Positions 8,993-17,498 of a DNA stretch of 64,000 nucleotides are shown here, in pieces; within the stretch, counting starts at the first letter, position 1, and each line of letters starts with the position of its first letter. The stretch spans positions 1 to 64,000 of the forward strand of contig RAZD01000002.1 in the NCBI GenBank assembly GCA_003612525.1, read 5' to 3'. A program made the position numbers and the translations under genes. This DNA comes from a bacterium C-53 (GTDB taxonomy: Bacteria > Bacillota > Clostridia > Lachnospirales > Lachnospiraceae). Under the pieces are notes generated by a model. The model saw nothing but the letters and a program-made list of their open reading frames with translations. It did no database searches and had not been told where the DNA came from.

Positions 8993-9248
8993 ATGGATAG
9001 AAACGGAGGGGGTAATCTCAGAAGTGGAAGATTTCATTATATATCGTTTTCTTCCGGCCTGAGTGGGACGTACAATTGTATTCGTCTGACGGCGGAAGGG
9101 ATTGCGAAGAAGATGCAGAGTATGTGGCGGGGCTTGTAAAAGAGTGTTTCGGAATCGATACTTTTTGCTCAGTTGTGTCGGACCAACCATCGATGTGCAT
9201 TCGGGGCCTGTCACATTGGCTTTCTTCTTTGCAGGAGATGTAAGGTAA
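8993..9248 (+). pseudogene. Decayed degV-family gene with internal deletion and frameshifts
   Basis: Three fragments of a DegV fatty-acid-binding protein lie in three frames. Frame 2 from ATG 8993 reads into SFSSGLSGTYNCIRLTAE (about 9047-9097), the conserved SSxLSGTY lipid-site segment. Frame 1 then gives DCEEDAEYVAGLVKECFGID (9100-9159). Frame 3 gives CVGPTIDVHSGPVTLAFFF and ends at TAA 9246-9248, the typical DegV C-terminus. The roughly 150 residues that should separate the first two pieces are missing. The remainder of the 8956-9284 interval shows nothing else. Confidence 0.75.
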
Positions 9249-9284
9249 GACAGCAAAATATAGGACAGAAAGGTTGGAACACAC

Positions 9285-11249
9285 ATGAGAAAGAGAAGCA
9301 TAAGGACAAAAATTATAGGTTATGTTATGGCAGTATCTATAGTGATCGTATGCTTGATTACTTCATTTATGGTAGCTGCCAGCTTTAAAATGACAGATCA
9401 GACGATGCTTGATACGATGCAGCCTATGGCAAAGATCGCATCGCAGAATGTCAGCTCAAATCTTCATCTTTTGACGGAACGAATTTACCAGTTATCTCAG
9501 AGTGTGGAGATAAAAACTATATTGCAGGATTCCGAAAGAGATGAAACTGATACAGAGACGTTTCTTGCGGAGAGAGCGAATGAAGTGGAATTTGTCTGGA
9601 TCGGTATTTATCATACAGATGGCAGTAAATACATAGGGTATGGAAATGCACCGGAAGATATCACGTCTCAAAAATATTTTCAGTTTTTACAACAGACAGG
9701 GAACATTGTCATTGGTGAACCTGCAATGCTGGACAATATTGTTCAGCTTGCGGTAGGTATGCCTTTAAAAACGGAAGAGGATACTGCCTATTATCTGATC
9801 GGCAGTTATAAATATGATATATTAAATGATGTATTGAGCAATATGAATCTTGGTGAAACAGGTTCGGCGTATATTGTGAACGAAGATGGTGTGATTGTTT
9901 GTGATAAAGATATGGAAAACATCTCAAAAGAGGTGAATGTCTATGATAAGTATCCGGAGAGCAAGGAGATGTTTGATAAGGCGATCAATGGACAGACCGG
10001 TTCCCAAAAGATATCCATGCATGATATGCCTCACTATGCATCCTATTCTCCTGTCCCGGGAACATTATGGTCGCTTGTAATTGATGTTCCAGTGGAGGAG
10101 TTTAAAAAGGCGAGTGTGGTCATGGCAGCATTGGGAGTAGCGCTTGCGGTCGGTGTACTGATTATTGCAGGAATTGTGATTACGCTGATTGTGTCGAAGA
10201 TGACACGGTCTCTCAGAATTGCAACAAAGCGGATTGAGGCTTTGTCGGAAGGCGATTTGACTTCGGAAGTGAAGGAGACAAGAACGGGGGATGAGATAGA
10301 AGTATTGACCAACGCACTTGCAAATACGGTGAAGCAGCTGAATGATTATATCTCTAATATTCGTTTCATTTTGGGAGAGCTTTCGAACGGAAATTATACG
10401 GTAGGAACGAATGGAGAGTACAGGGGAGATTTTGCAGCTTTAAAGGATGCTTTGGAGATCATTACGGATTCTCTGAACCGTAATATGGGAGCTATGAAGA
10501 GTTCTGCGAAGGAGGTTTCACAGAATACAAATCTTATTTCTACGCATACACAGCAGATGCGGCAGGATTCTGACCGGCAGATAGAAGCGGTGACGCGTCT
10601 GAATGAAAGTACAAATAAGATTGTATCCAATATTACAACAATTGTTGACAGTGCGAAACAGGTGAAAGAATGTTCGGATGAGACCAGCTTCAAAGTAGCG
10701 CAGAGCAGTGAGGAAATGGCGGGTCTGATTGCCAATATGGATGAGATTAACTCCAATATGAATGAAATTAAACGTATCAGCAGTATGATAGAAAATATTG
10801 CCATGCAGACAAATCTTCTGTCATTGAATGCTTCTATTGAAGCATCAAGAGCCGGAGAGCATGGAAGAGGTTTTGCGGTTGTGGCCGGGCAGGTAAGGGA
10901 ACTTGCGGTGCAGTCGGCGAATGCATCAGCACAGACGGCGGATATTATCAAAAATACATCCGATACGATACGTAAAGGCGTGGAAGCTGCAAAAATTTTA
11001 GGAGTTTCATTAAATGAAATTGCAGAAAATACTTCCCATTTCACAGATATTACATATAATTTGGAACAGGTGATTGTCGAACAGCAGTCAGCAGCGGATG
11101 ATGTGAAATCAGACCTTCAATCTGTTGATCAGATTGCCGGAAATAATGCAGAAACCGCGGAACAGACAAATGCGGCATGTGAAGATTTTGCAAAACAGGC
11201 GCGGATGCTGGCCAATCTTGTGGCGCATGTGCAGATCAGGAATGAATAG
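9285..11249 (+). CDS. Methyl-accepting chemotaxis protein with extracellular dCache-type sensor
   Basis: A 654-residue chemoreceptor. The first membrane segment is near residues 12-32, then a large extracellular sensor region (about 33-275) with [17 protein letters not shown] and [11 protein letters not shown], typical of double Cache domains. The second membrane segment is near 280-303 and a HAMP domain follows (about 304-360). The cytoplasmic signalling domain has its hairpin tip at [21 protein letters not shown] around residue 507. It detects an unknown small ligand. The gene directly precedes an FMN-binding lipoprotein (13-base gap). Confidence 0.92.
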   Translation: MRKRSIRTKIIGYVMAVSIVIVCLITSFMVAASFKMTDQTMLDTMQPMAKIASQNVSSNLHLLTERIYQLSQSVEIKTILQDSERDETDTETFLAERANEVEFVWIGIYHTDGSKYIGYGNAPEDITSQKYFQFLQQTGNIVIGEPAMLDNIVQLAVGMPLKTEEDTAYYLIGSYKYDILNDVLSNMNLGETGSAYIVNEDGVIVCDKDMENISKEVNVYDKYPESKEMFDKAINGQTGSQKISMHDMPHYASYSPVPGTLWSLVIDVPVEEFKKASVVMAALGVALAVGVLIIAGIVITLIVSKMTRSLRIATKRIEALSEGDLTSEVKETRTGDEIEVLTNALANTVKQLNDYISNIRFILGELSNGNYTVGTNGEYRGDFAALKDALEIITDSLNRNMGAMKSSAKEVSQNTNLISTHTQQMRQDSDRQIEAVTRLNESTNKIVSNITTIVDSAKQVKECSDETSFKVAQSSEEMAGLIANMDEINSNMNEIKRISSMIENIAMQTNLLSLNASIEASRAGEHGRGFAVVAGQVRELAVQSANASAQTADIIKNTSDTIRKGVEAAKILGVSLNEIAENTSHFTDITYNLEQVIVEQQSAADDVKSDLQSVDQIAGNNAETAEQTNAACEDFAKQARMLANLVAHVQIRNE

Positions 11250-11262
11250 GAGGTGGCGGAAA

Positions 11263-11715
11263 ATGAGAAAAAAAAGCTTAATAATATTATTATTTGTTGT
11301 TTTTTGCCTGTACCTGACTGGATGTGGCAGTGAGAATCCGGAATCCATGAAAAGTGGTTATTATACTGCCGAAATGAGCGGATATAGTCACGGATGGAAA
11401 GAATATGTGTGTATTCTTGTGAAAAATGATTCGATTATTTCTATTGAATTTAATGCAAAAGATCCAAGTGGCTTTATTAAAGCATGGGATAATGCGTATA
11501 TGAGGGATATGAAGACAGAGGCGGGTACATATCCAAATGAGTATACGCGGTTGTATGGAAGCAGCCTGATTACAACACAGGATATTGAAAAGGTAGATAC
11601 GGTGTCCGGAGCGACGCATTCCGGTGGAAATTTTTATAAGCTGGTGTATGCGGCAGTGGAACAGGCAAAAGAGGGGAATCCTGATGTTGCGGTAGTAGTG
11701 GCTGAAGAAGAGTAG
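11263..11715 (+). CDS. FMN-binding domain lipoprotein
   Basis: A 150-residue secreted lipoprotein. The signal peptide MRKKSLIILLFVVFCLYL is followed by the lipobox LTGC (Cys about 21). An FMN-binding domain like those of NqrC/RnfG follows, with the SGAT flavinylation motif in DTVSGATHSGGNF near residue 110, where FMN is attached to the Thr. ATG 11263 is preferred over upstream in-frame starts because AGGAGG overlaps the stop of the chemoreceptor gene 9 bases upstream. The role is probably extracytoplasmic electron transfer; partners are unknown. Confidence 0.88.
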   Translation: MRKKSLIILLFVVFCLYLTGCGSENPESMKSGYYTAEMSGYSHGWKEYVCILVKNDSIISIEFNAKDPSGFIKAWDNAYMRDMKTEAGTYPNEYTRLYGSSLITTQDIEKVDTVSGATHSGGNFYKLVYAAVEQAKEGNPDVAVVVAEEE

Positions 11716-11726
11716 TAAATATGTAT

Positions 11727-11757
11727 AGACCATTCGCTTTCGCGGATGGTCTTTTTC
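11727..11757 (+). terminator. Rho-independent terminator after the FMN lipoprotein
   Basis: AGACCATTCGC (11727-11737) pairs with GCGGATGGTCT (11742-11752), with a short loop and a T tract. Confidence 0.92.
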
Positions 11758-11795
11758 TATATAAACGGCAGGAGAAGCTGCCGGGAAGCAAGGGG

Positions 11796-11827
11796 CGGTC
11801 TGCTTTAATTGTTATTGCAGCAGACCG
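11796..11827. repeat. Inverted repeat at the 3' end of cotJC
   Basis: CGGTCTGCT (11796-11804) and AGCAGACCG (11819-11827) form a perfect 9-bp stem that spans the cotJC stop codon (11805-11807, minus strand). A second hairpin, CGGCAG/CTGCCG, lies at 11766-11783 and on the minus strand is followed by TTTATAT. Together they probably end cotJ transcription. Confidence 0.55.
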
Positions 11828-11909
11828 TGCTGTTATCAAAAGCGGGATTAACCGCATAAAAGTTTTTACAATTCAAATTATCCTGCACGATGCGGAGCGC
11901 TTCACCGAA
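11805..11909 (-). pseudogene. cotJC: cotJC 3' fragment (C-terminal piece of split spore coat gene)
   Basis: Minus-strand frame encoding RFGEALRIVQDNL then NCKNFYAVNPAFD and ending CCNNN, with TAA at 11807-11805. This is the typical C-terminus of CotJC/manganese-catalase-like coat proteins. It has no start of its own. The upstream part of the gene lies 6.9 kb away at 18775-18899, separated by element 1, and both pieces share the 11 bases at 11899-11909. Joining the pieces at that repeat keeps the reading frame, so this is a displaced exon-like segment rather than ordinary decay. Confidence 0.9.
11899..11909. repeat. Left attachment core of element 1
   Basis: GCTTCACCGAA, repeated exactly at 18775-18785. 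The left inner arm of the element (11910-11928) matches the reverse complement of 18753-18771 at 14 of 19 ungapped positions. The symmetry centre falls on TC at 11902-11903, the predicted crossover dinucleotide (GA on the cotJC coding strand). Confidence 0.85.
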
Positions 11910-11938
11910 ACGGGGAGATTCAAGTAAAAAATGTGATG

Positions 11939-13462
11939 TTAAATGTTCCAAGTGATTTCAATGTTACCGTCTGCAATCCGAATGACTTTGATTAGTGTAT
12001 CAACTACCGCCTGTCTGTCCTCGAAGGAGAACGTTTCCCATGCTTTTACATGATTGGTTATCTGCTTTGGTCTGCCCTCTGTGTCTGTGACATTTGCAGT
12101 AACCACTTCTTCCAGCAAGGCTTTTCGCTCTGCGTCCAGTTCTGATACTTTTTCGTCTATGTACTTCATCAGAACGCTGCTTGCCCCGGATACTTTGGAG
12201 AGAAGTTCTTCGATTTCTTCCTCAATCTGTGTTAGACGGATTTTTTTCGTCATGTTTGTTTGTTCTTCTCCTGTGTCAGATAGGCAGGAGAGTAAGCTCT
12301 CTTTGAGAGCTGAAAATTCTGACAGTCTTTCCTTGATTGCATCAAGCATATATTTCTCCAAAACGTCCGCATAAATCGTACAGCCTGCCCCGGTGCAGTT
12401 GCTTCCACGGCTTCCTGACTGGCTGCAAACAAAGTAACGTCCCCACTTTGTTTTTGCCTTACGGATTGTCAGCGCATAACCACATTTGCCGCATTTTACT
12501 TTGCCAACGAGCCATGAATTTTTCGGCTTGCAAGTTTTTGTTGACTGTCGGTTGTTTAGACACCGTATGCGACAGGCTAGCCACGTTTTTGAGGGGATAA
12601 AACCCTTATGCGGCGCAAGCACAATCTCTTTGTCGGATAAGTCACTTTGCTTTCTTGAAGTGGAAACCGTACCTTTGTAGAGATAGCAGGCATTGTAACC
12701 CGTAAAATCACTTGCCGGGTTATAGATGTTTGCGCCTTGACTTTGGAAAAACTGATACACGTCAATATCGGCTTGCACATACGCGGGATTGCGGAGCATT
12801 TCACTGATACGGGCGGTATTCCAGTTTGCGCCGCGCAGATTTTTAATCTGGTGTTCGTTCAAGTACCGTACAATATCCCCAAGAGAATTGTCCGTGTCCG
12901 CATACATGGAGTAAATCAGCTTTAGCTGTCCGCTTTCCTCCGGGACTTCCTCATACATGGAAGTGCGTACATTGTCAATGACCGTGTTTGTCAGACGGTA
13001 GCCGTAGGGAATACGTCCGCCCATGTAGAAACCGCGCTTGCACCGTGCATAATAAGCGTCCGTTACCCGCTTTTGTATGGTTTCCCGCTCCAGTTGGGCG
13101 AACACGATACAGATATTTAACATCGCTCTGCCGATTGGCGTGGACGTGTCAAATTTTTCCGTGGAAGAAACAAACTCCACATGATATTTCTGAAATATTT
13201 CCATCATGTTTGCGAAATCCAAAATAGAACGGCTGATACGGTCGAGTTTGTAGACAATGACACGTTTGATTTTCCCTGCTCGAATATCAGTCATCATAGT
13301 TTCAAAGCCGGGACGATTGGTGTCCTTGCCCGAAAATCCTTTGTCTGTATATTCGATACAGGCTTCTCCGTGAGTTTCGTATCTGCAATATTCAAGCTGG
13401 CTTTCTACGGATATACTGTCCTTTTTTTCAATTGACTGTCTTGCATATAATGCGTCATACAT
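11939..13462 (-). CDS. Large serine recombinase of element 1
   Basis: A 507-residue site-specific recombinase. The N-terminal resolvase domain (about 1-150) has the catalytic serine in ALYARQS near residue 9 and the conserved arginines in YKLDRISRS. A recombinase domain follows (about 165-290, RIPYGYRLTN). A zinc ribbon comes next (CGKCGYALT about 332, then CSQSGSRGSNC) and a C-terminal coiled coil. The start has AGGAGG 7 bases upstream. It reads towards the left end, 30 bases from the attachment core, and is the obvious candidate for inserting and excising element 1. No inactivating lesion is visible. Confidence 0.95.
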   Translation of the reverse strand: MYDALYARQSIEKKDSISVESQLEYCRYETHGEACIEYTDKGFSGKDTNRPGFETMMTDIRAGKIKRVIVYKLDRISRSILDFANMMEIFQKYHVEFVSSTEKFDTSTPIGRAMLNICIVFAQLERETIQKRVTDAYYARCKRGFYMGGRIPYGYRLTNTVIDNVRTSMYEEVPEESGQLKLIYSMYADTDNSLGDIVRYLNEHQIKNLRGANWNTARISEMLRNPAYVQADIDVYQFFQSQGANIYNPASDFTGYNACYLYKGTVSTSRKQSDLSDKEIVLAPHKGFIPSKTWLACRIRCLNNRQSTKTCKPKNSWLVGKVKCGKCGYALTIRKAKTKWGRYFVCSQSGSRGSNCTGAGCTIYADVLEKYMLDAIKERLSEFSALKESLLSCLSDTGEEQTNMTKKIRLTQIEEEIEELLSKVSGASSVLMKYIDEKVSELDAERKALLEEVVTANVTDTEGRPKQITNHVKAWETFSFEDRQAVVDTLIKVIRIADGNIEITWNI

Positions 13463-13535
13463 TCTATCTACCTCCTAAAACGTAAGACGAATTACCCAAT
13501 GACCATATCGTTTCCATGATTGTTTTGCAAGGGAC

Positions 13536-13715
13536 TTACGCATACTTTTTGAAAATCTGATAGAGCCGTGCTCCGATTTCCTGTCGGGTTTCCTGTTCTG
13601 ATTTTTTTTGAAAGGCGGGGTAGATGTTGGTAACGGTCAGCCTCATTTTATCTATGGAAAGATTTTCCATGTGTATTTGGGTATCGGGTGTAGGAGAGTT
13701 ATTAGTTTTTGACAT
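13536..13715 (-). CDS. Small 59-residue protein upstream of recombinase 1
   Basis: Begins MSKTNNSPTPDTQIHMEN and ends QIFKKYA, with GGAGAAAG just before its ATG. The middle, MRLTVTNIYPAFQ, and the helical amphipathic end recall short proteins encoded beside transposon recombinases in Tn4451-type and conjugative elements, but I cannot assign it to a family with certainty. It lies 73 bases upstream of recombinase 1 on the same strand. A directionality or accessory role is an inference. Confidence 0.7.
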   Translation of the reverse strand: MSKTNNSPTPDTQIHMENLSIDKMRLTVTNIYPAFQKKSEQETRQEIGARLYQIFKKYA

Positions 13716-14089
13716 AAACTTTCTCCTTTGACGGTTTCTCTAAATTTTATGAGAAGCAGCAAGTACACTATACGGGAATAGCGTAAACTCCACGAGCAAC
13801 GAGCCAAGCGGACGTGCTTGCACGTACATTTGGCGACTGCCGCGAGAGTCACATACTGCAAAGTATGTGACGTCCCTCTACTACTTACTGCGCACGGGAG
13901 GTAAAAAATGGCAAAGTTTCCGGGAAATTTTATAAAAAATTTAGAATAGCGGAATAGCAAGCATAGGGATTGAGTACTCAATCCCGAAAAATACATCTGC
14001 TGTGTAAAGATATTTGTAAATATATCATTGAGTATCGAGTAGTTTATTATATAATTATCTTGTACAAAATAATATTGAGAGGGTTTACT
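13716..14089. other. Non-coding region of element 1 with several palindromes
   Basis: No gene of normal size. It contains a hairpin ACGTGC-TT-GCACGT (13812-13825), GTCACATACT-GCAA-AGTATGTGAC (13848-13871) and the perfect palindrome GGGATTGAGT/ACTCAATCCC (13966-13985). A 13-codon reading frame at 13908-13949 (MAKFPGNFIKNLE) has a strong GGGAGG site and may be a relic. Such clusters can be a transfer-origin remnant or regulatory DNA; the function is unknown. Confidence 0.4.
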
Positions 14090-14794
14090 ATGAAAGAATT
14101 GAGGAATTATATTTACATGGATATGATAGGTATAGATAGTTTATTATCACAGATCACATCTGAATTAGTTGAAACCAATAATATACAAACTACAAATCGT
14201 AGAATGGGTACTGCAAATGGAAACATTAGTTTTTCAGAACTTGTCAAAAAAATATTCAAAGCAGATGCTAGTCTTTCTGGTGAATTAGAATCTGTACAAG
14301 TTATTAATAAGACAACTACTCTACCTTATGAAGCAAAAATAGAACAAATTATTACATATATAGAAAAACAAGAAATACTGTTGAAAAATAAAATTGATAT
14401 AACACAAAATTATCAAGAAGAAAAGCAAAATTTTATATTGTTAGTTATGTCTTTTGATACGGATTTTTACCAAGATGATTGGTTTAAAACAGTTGATTTA
14501 GTAAATCAATTTGGGTATATTCCATTCTATAATGGTGGGAATAATGCAAATGGAATAAAAGATATTTATCAGTATCATGATTCTTATTATAAGACAATGT
14601 ATAATGATAAAATAAAAATTACGATGAATTTAAATATCGAGAAAATGGAACGTTTGGGCGGTATGACCTCTCATCTAGCAGTTCTATTTCGTACTACAAA
14701 AGGTGTTAATATTCATTTGGGAGTATTGGGACACATTTATAAGTTAGCAGAAGAGGTTTATCAAATAAAGCCGTATGCTGTATGGAGAGTTTAA
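14090..14794 (+). CDS. Hypothetical protein, AT-rich, possibly DUF6414-like
   Basis: A 234-residue soluble protein beginning MKELRNYIYMDMIGIDSLLSQI. The opening pattern (a YIYMD strand, then a helix ending LLSQI) resembles a group of uncharacterised proteins I associate loosely with DUF6414; this is a memory-based guess. There is no signal peptide and no membrane segment. Codon use is much more AT-rich than in neighbouring chromosomal genes, pointing to recent transfer. ATG 14090 is chosen for GAGAGG 7 bases upstream. It stands alone on the plus strand, with a convergent neighbour. Confidence 0.75.
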   Translation: MKELRNYIYMDMIGIDSLLSQITSELVETNNIQTTNRRMGTANGNISFSELVKKIFKADASLSGELESVQVINKTTTLPYEAKIEQIITYIEKQEILLKNKIDITQNYQEEKQNFILLVMSFDTDFYQDDWFKTVDLVNQFGYIPFYNGGNNANGIKDIYQYHDSYYKTMYNDKIKITMNLNIEKMERLGGMTSHLAVLFRTTKGVNIHLGVLGHIYKLAEEVYQIKPYAVWRV

Positions 14795-14813
14795 TTGATT
14801 TTATATTTTTATT

Positions 14814-15236
14814 TTATATTATCTCTTCATTGAATTTATAACCAACTCCTAATACGGTTTTTATATAAATCGGTTTTTTACAATCCGGCTCTATCTTTTT
14901 CCGCAGATTGCAAATCACGGTAGAAATGCTTGATTGACAACTATCACTGTCCATGTTCCAAACAGCTTCAAAAATTTGCGTCCTTGTGAGGACAATGCCG
15001 GGATTAGAAGCAAGGAGTACAAGAGTGCTGTATTCAAGACGGGTAAGGCTCACGTCCTCCCCGTCTTGAAGTACCCGGCGTTGAAATAGTCTTATTTCCA
15101 ATCCCGGAAAATGTAATATTGGGCAGGAAATGGGCTGAACGACTTCCAATTTTATGTACTCTGCCAACATGGAAAGTATTCTGTTGACTTCCTGCTCCTC
15201 GCTGTCCTCGTAGGTTAAGATTGCTATTTTTCCTAT
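14814..15236 (-). CDS. OmpR/PhoB-type winged-helix protein without receiver domain
   Basis: The C-terminal 90 residues are a winged helix-turn-helix of the response-regulator type: LTRLEYSTLVLLASNPGIVL, then TRTQIFEAVW, then a wing ending GVGYKF. No phospho-acceptor receiver domain precedes it. The first canonical start is ATG 15170 (118 residues). The frame continues upstream without a stop and reads IGKIAILTYEDSEEQEVNRI, with AGGAGG (15250-15245) exactly 8 bases before an in-frame ATA (15236-15234). I therefore extend to the ATA, proposing a non-standard or mutated start; if that is wrong, the gene starts at 15170. Confidence 0.65.
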   Translation of the reverse strand: MGKIAILTYEDSEEQEVNRILSMLAEYIKLEVVQPISCPILHFPGLEIRLFQRRVLQDGEDVSLTRLEYSTLVLLASNPGIVLTRTQIFEAVWNMDSDSCQSSISTVICNLRKKIEPDCKKPIYIKTVLGVGYKFNEEII

Positions 15237-15268
15237 GTTATTATCCTCCTGTGAGTTAGAGTAGGTGT

Positions 15269-16411
15269 TTATTTTATACCCATATATGAGGAAATAACCA
15301 TTCTCTGAACCTCACTTGTTCCCTCGTATATTTCCGTGATTTTTGCGTCACGCATGAAACGCTCAAATGGATAAGTTCTTGAATATCCGTCATAGCCTGC
15401 AAGTTGCGCACAACGGCGTGTCACGTTTGTAGCTGCTTCTGCCGCATATAATTTACCCATAGCCGCAAGATGTGAGAAAGGTTCGTGCTCCTGCTTTGCC
15501 TGTGCCGCACGATATACTAATAAACGTGCTGCGTCAACTCTTGTCTGCATATCGGCAAGTTCAAACTGTGTAAACTGATATTGTGAAATTCTCTGCTCGC
15601 CCTGCATATGTTCTGTGACATATTTTTTACAATGGTCAATCGCTCCCTGTGCGATACCTAATGCCTGTGCCGCTACGCCAATACGTCCGCCGTCTAAGGT
15701 CATAAGAGCCATTTTGAAGCCTTTGCCTATTTCACCTAATAAGTTTTCTTTTGGTATCTTACAATCCGTGAAAACTAACTCATATGTCGCAGAACCACGG
15801 ATACCCATTTTCTTTTCCTTTGTTCCGAAAGTAAAGCCCGGAGTGCCTTTTTCTACAATAAAGCCGGAAATACCTCTGCTACGTTGGCTTTTGTCTGTCA
15901 TAGCGGTAGCAAAATAGGTATCTGCATAAAATCCGTTTGTGATGAAGATTTTTGAACCATTCAGTAGCCAATAGTCGCCCATATCAACAGCGGTTGTCTG
16001 CTGATTGCCTAAGTCACTTCCTGCGGACGGCTCTGTTACTGCAAATGCGCCTAATTTTTCTCCTTTTAGAAGCGGCACAAGGTATTTCTGCTTCTGTTCT
16101 TCTGTGCCAAACTCTGAAAGAGGGAAAGAGCCTAAAGAATGGTGGTCGGACAACATAACGGACGTAGTGGAACAATGTTTTGCCAATTCCTCAATCACGG
16201 CAATATAGGCAAGATAGGAATGTCCTGCGCCGCCGTATTCTTTCGGGTAGCAAATCCCCATCATGCCTAACTCTGCTAACCTGTTTCTGTGTTCTTGGGG
16301 AAAACGTTCCTGCTCGTCAATCTCTGCCGCCAACGGTGCAACCTCATTCACACCAAATTCGTGAATAAGGTCTATTACTTTCTGCTCGTCCGCACTAAAC
16401 TTAAAATTCAT
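15269..16411 (-). CDS. Acyl-CoA dehydrogenase (short-chain/butyryl type)
   Basis: A 380-residue FAD enzyme that oxidises acyl-CoA or, with electron-transfer flavoprotein, reduces crotonyl-CoA. FAD-binding signatures AFAVTEPSAGSD near 123 and WLLNGSKIFITNG near 148 are present, and the catalytic glutamate is in ITEIYEGTSEVQRMVIS near 367. The length is normal. No etfAB, thiolase or crotonase lies beside it, so it is isolated cargo on element 1 rather than part of a butyrate operon. It is divergent from a LysR regulator, which probably controls it. The substrate is not resolved. Confidence 0.9.
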   Translation of the reverse strand: MNFKFSADEQKVIDLIHEFGVNEVAPLAAEIDEQERFPQEHRNRLAELGMMGICYPKEYGGAGHSYLAYIAVIEELAKHCSTTSVMLSDHHSLGSFPLSEFGTEEQKQKYLVPLLKGEKLGAFAVTEPSAGSDLGNQQTTAVDMGDYWLLNGSKIFITNGFYADTYFATAMTDKSQRSRGISGFIVEKGTPGFTFGTKEKKMGIRGSATYELVFTDCKIPKENLLGEIGKGFKMALMTLDGGRIGVAAQALGIAQGAIDHCKKYVTEHMQGEQRISQYQFTQFELADMQTRVDAARLLVYRAAQAKQEHEPFSHLAAMGKLYAAEAATNVTRRCAQLAGYDGYSRTYPFERFMRDAKITEIYEGTSEVQRMVISSYMGIK

Positions 16412-16541
16412 ATGGTACCTCCTTGAAAACTGATTGCTATTTTTTCTTTACCGTTTTATAATAGCATGAGAAAAAGAATAAAAAAATTCAATAATTTTGA
16501 TTTTTAAATTCGATAAATTCGATATATCAAGGAGAAATAAA
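16412..16541. promoter_or_regulatory. Divergent regulatory region between acyl-CoA dehydrogenase and lysR
   Basis: A 130-base AT-rich gap between two divergent genes. It contains TCGATAAATTCGA (16510-16522), a partial dyad of the T-N11-A kind that LysR-family regulators bind, just upstream of the lysR ribosome-binding site. The operator assignment is inference. Confidence 0.4.
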
Positions 16542-17438
16542 ATGAATATAAAGAGTTTAGTCACTTTCAAGACTATTCTTGAAATGGGAAGTTTCCAAAA
16601 AGCAGCGGACAAGTTGGGCTATACGCAGTCTACGGTAACATTCCAAATCAAACAGCTTGAAGAAGAATTAGCATTGAAATTGTTTGAGAAAATAGGCAGA
16701 CGTATGGAACTTACGCAGGCGGGAAAGGATATTATGCCTTATATTGATATGATTTTACAGGGAGCGGAACAAATCGGAAATTATGGCAAAAGCCTGTCTG
16801 AAATATCCGGTTTATTAAAACTGGCAATCCCGGACTCTATTTTAATCTATAACATGCAGCCGTTTATCCGGGCATTTGCACATGAAGCCCCTAATGTGCA
16901 GCTTATAATCAATTCCATACAGTCCGGGGAAATCAATCAGTCTGTTGTGGACGGGACTGCCGATATAGGTATAAACTGTGAAAAAGAAAGTTATCCCGAT
17001 AGCGTCATACATAAGCAACTTGGTAACTATAAAGCGGTTCTTGTTGCTTCCCCTTTTGCTGACAGAAGTCTGCTTGACTTTGTTACACCACACCAGCGCA
17101 AGCCGTTTAGTTTGATTTGTAATGAGCCGGACGGGTATTATCAGTTGGATATGGATAAATACCTTGCCGGAAAAGACATTGTTCTTAATGCGCCCATGAA
17201 AGTGCAGAGTATAGAGGCAGTAAAAAGATGTGTTATGAATAATTTGGGAATTGCAGTTGTTCCCACATATTCTATCGGGGAAGAATTGAAAAACGGTTCT
17301 CTTATGGCGATTAAAACGGAACTTGATGAAAAAAAGTATCATTCTTTTTATATTTATCACAAAAATAAATGGATAAGCCCACAAATGCAATTGGCTATGA
17401 ATTTGATGAAAGAGTATTTAGGACATGAAAATATATAG
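16542..17438 (+). CDS. LysR-family transcriptional regulator
   Basis: A 298-residue protein. The N-terminal winged helix (about 1-60) shows the classic pattern FKTILEMGSFQKAADKLGYT, then QSTVTFQIKQLEEEL. The rest is a periplasmic-binding-type effector domain. ATG 16542 has AAGGAG 7 bases upstream. Divergent arrangement with the acyl-CoA dehydrogenase suggests it senses a related metabolite and controls that gene. Confidence 0.9.
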   Translation: MNIKSLVTFKTILEMGSFQKAADKLGYTQSTVTFQIKQLEEELALKLFEKIGRRMELTQAGKDIMPYIDMILQGAEQIGNYGKSLSEISGLLKLAIPDSILIYNMQPFIRAFAHEAPNVQLIINSIQSGEINQSVVDGTADIGINCEKESYPDSVIHKQLGNYKAVLVASPFADRSLLDFVTPHQRKPFSLICNEPDGYYQLDMDKYLAGKDIVLNAPMKVQSIEAVKRCVMNNLGIAVVPTYSIGEELKNGSLMAIKTELDEKKYHSFYIYHKNKWISPQMQLAMNLMKEYLGHENI

Positions 17439-17498
17439 TGTTTTTCTGAAATAATTTGTAGTCTAATTATGTTAGATTGCAAAATGAGGATAAATATC

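Noticed and set aside
13908-13949. 13-codon ORF MAKFPGNFIKNLE as a gene
   Set aside because: Good ribosome-binding site but too short and unrecognised; noted only as a possible relic.
15504-15917. Long frames opposite the acyl-CoA dehydrogenase, aroC, potABCD and other genes
   Set aside because: They are antisense or shifted shadows of strong coding regions and lack ribosome-binding sites.
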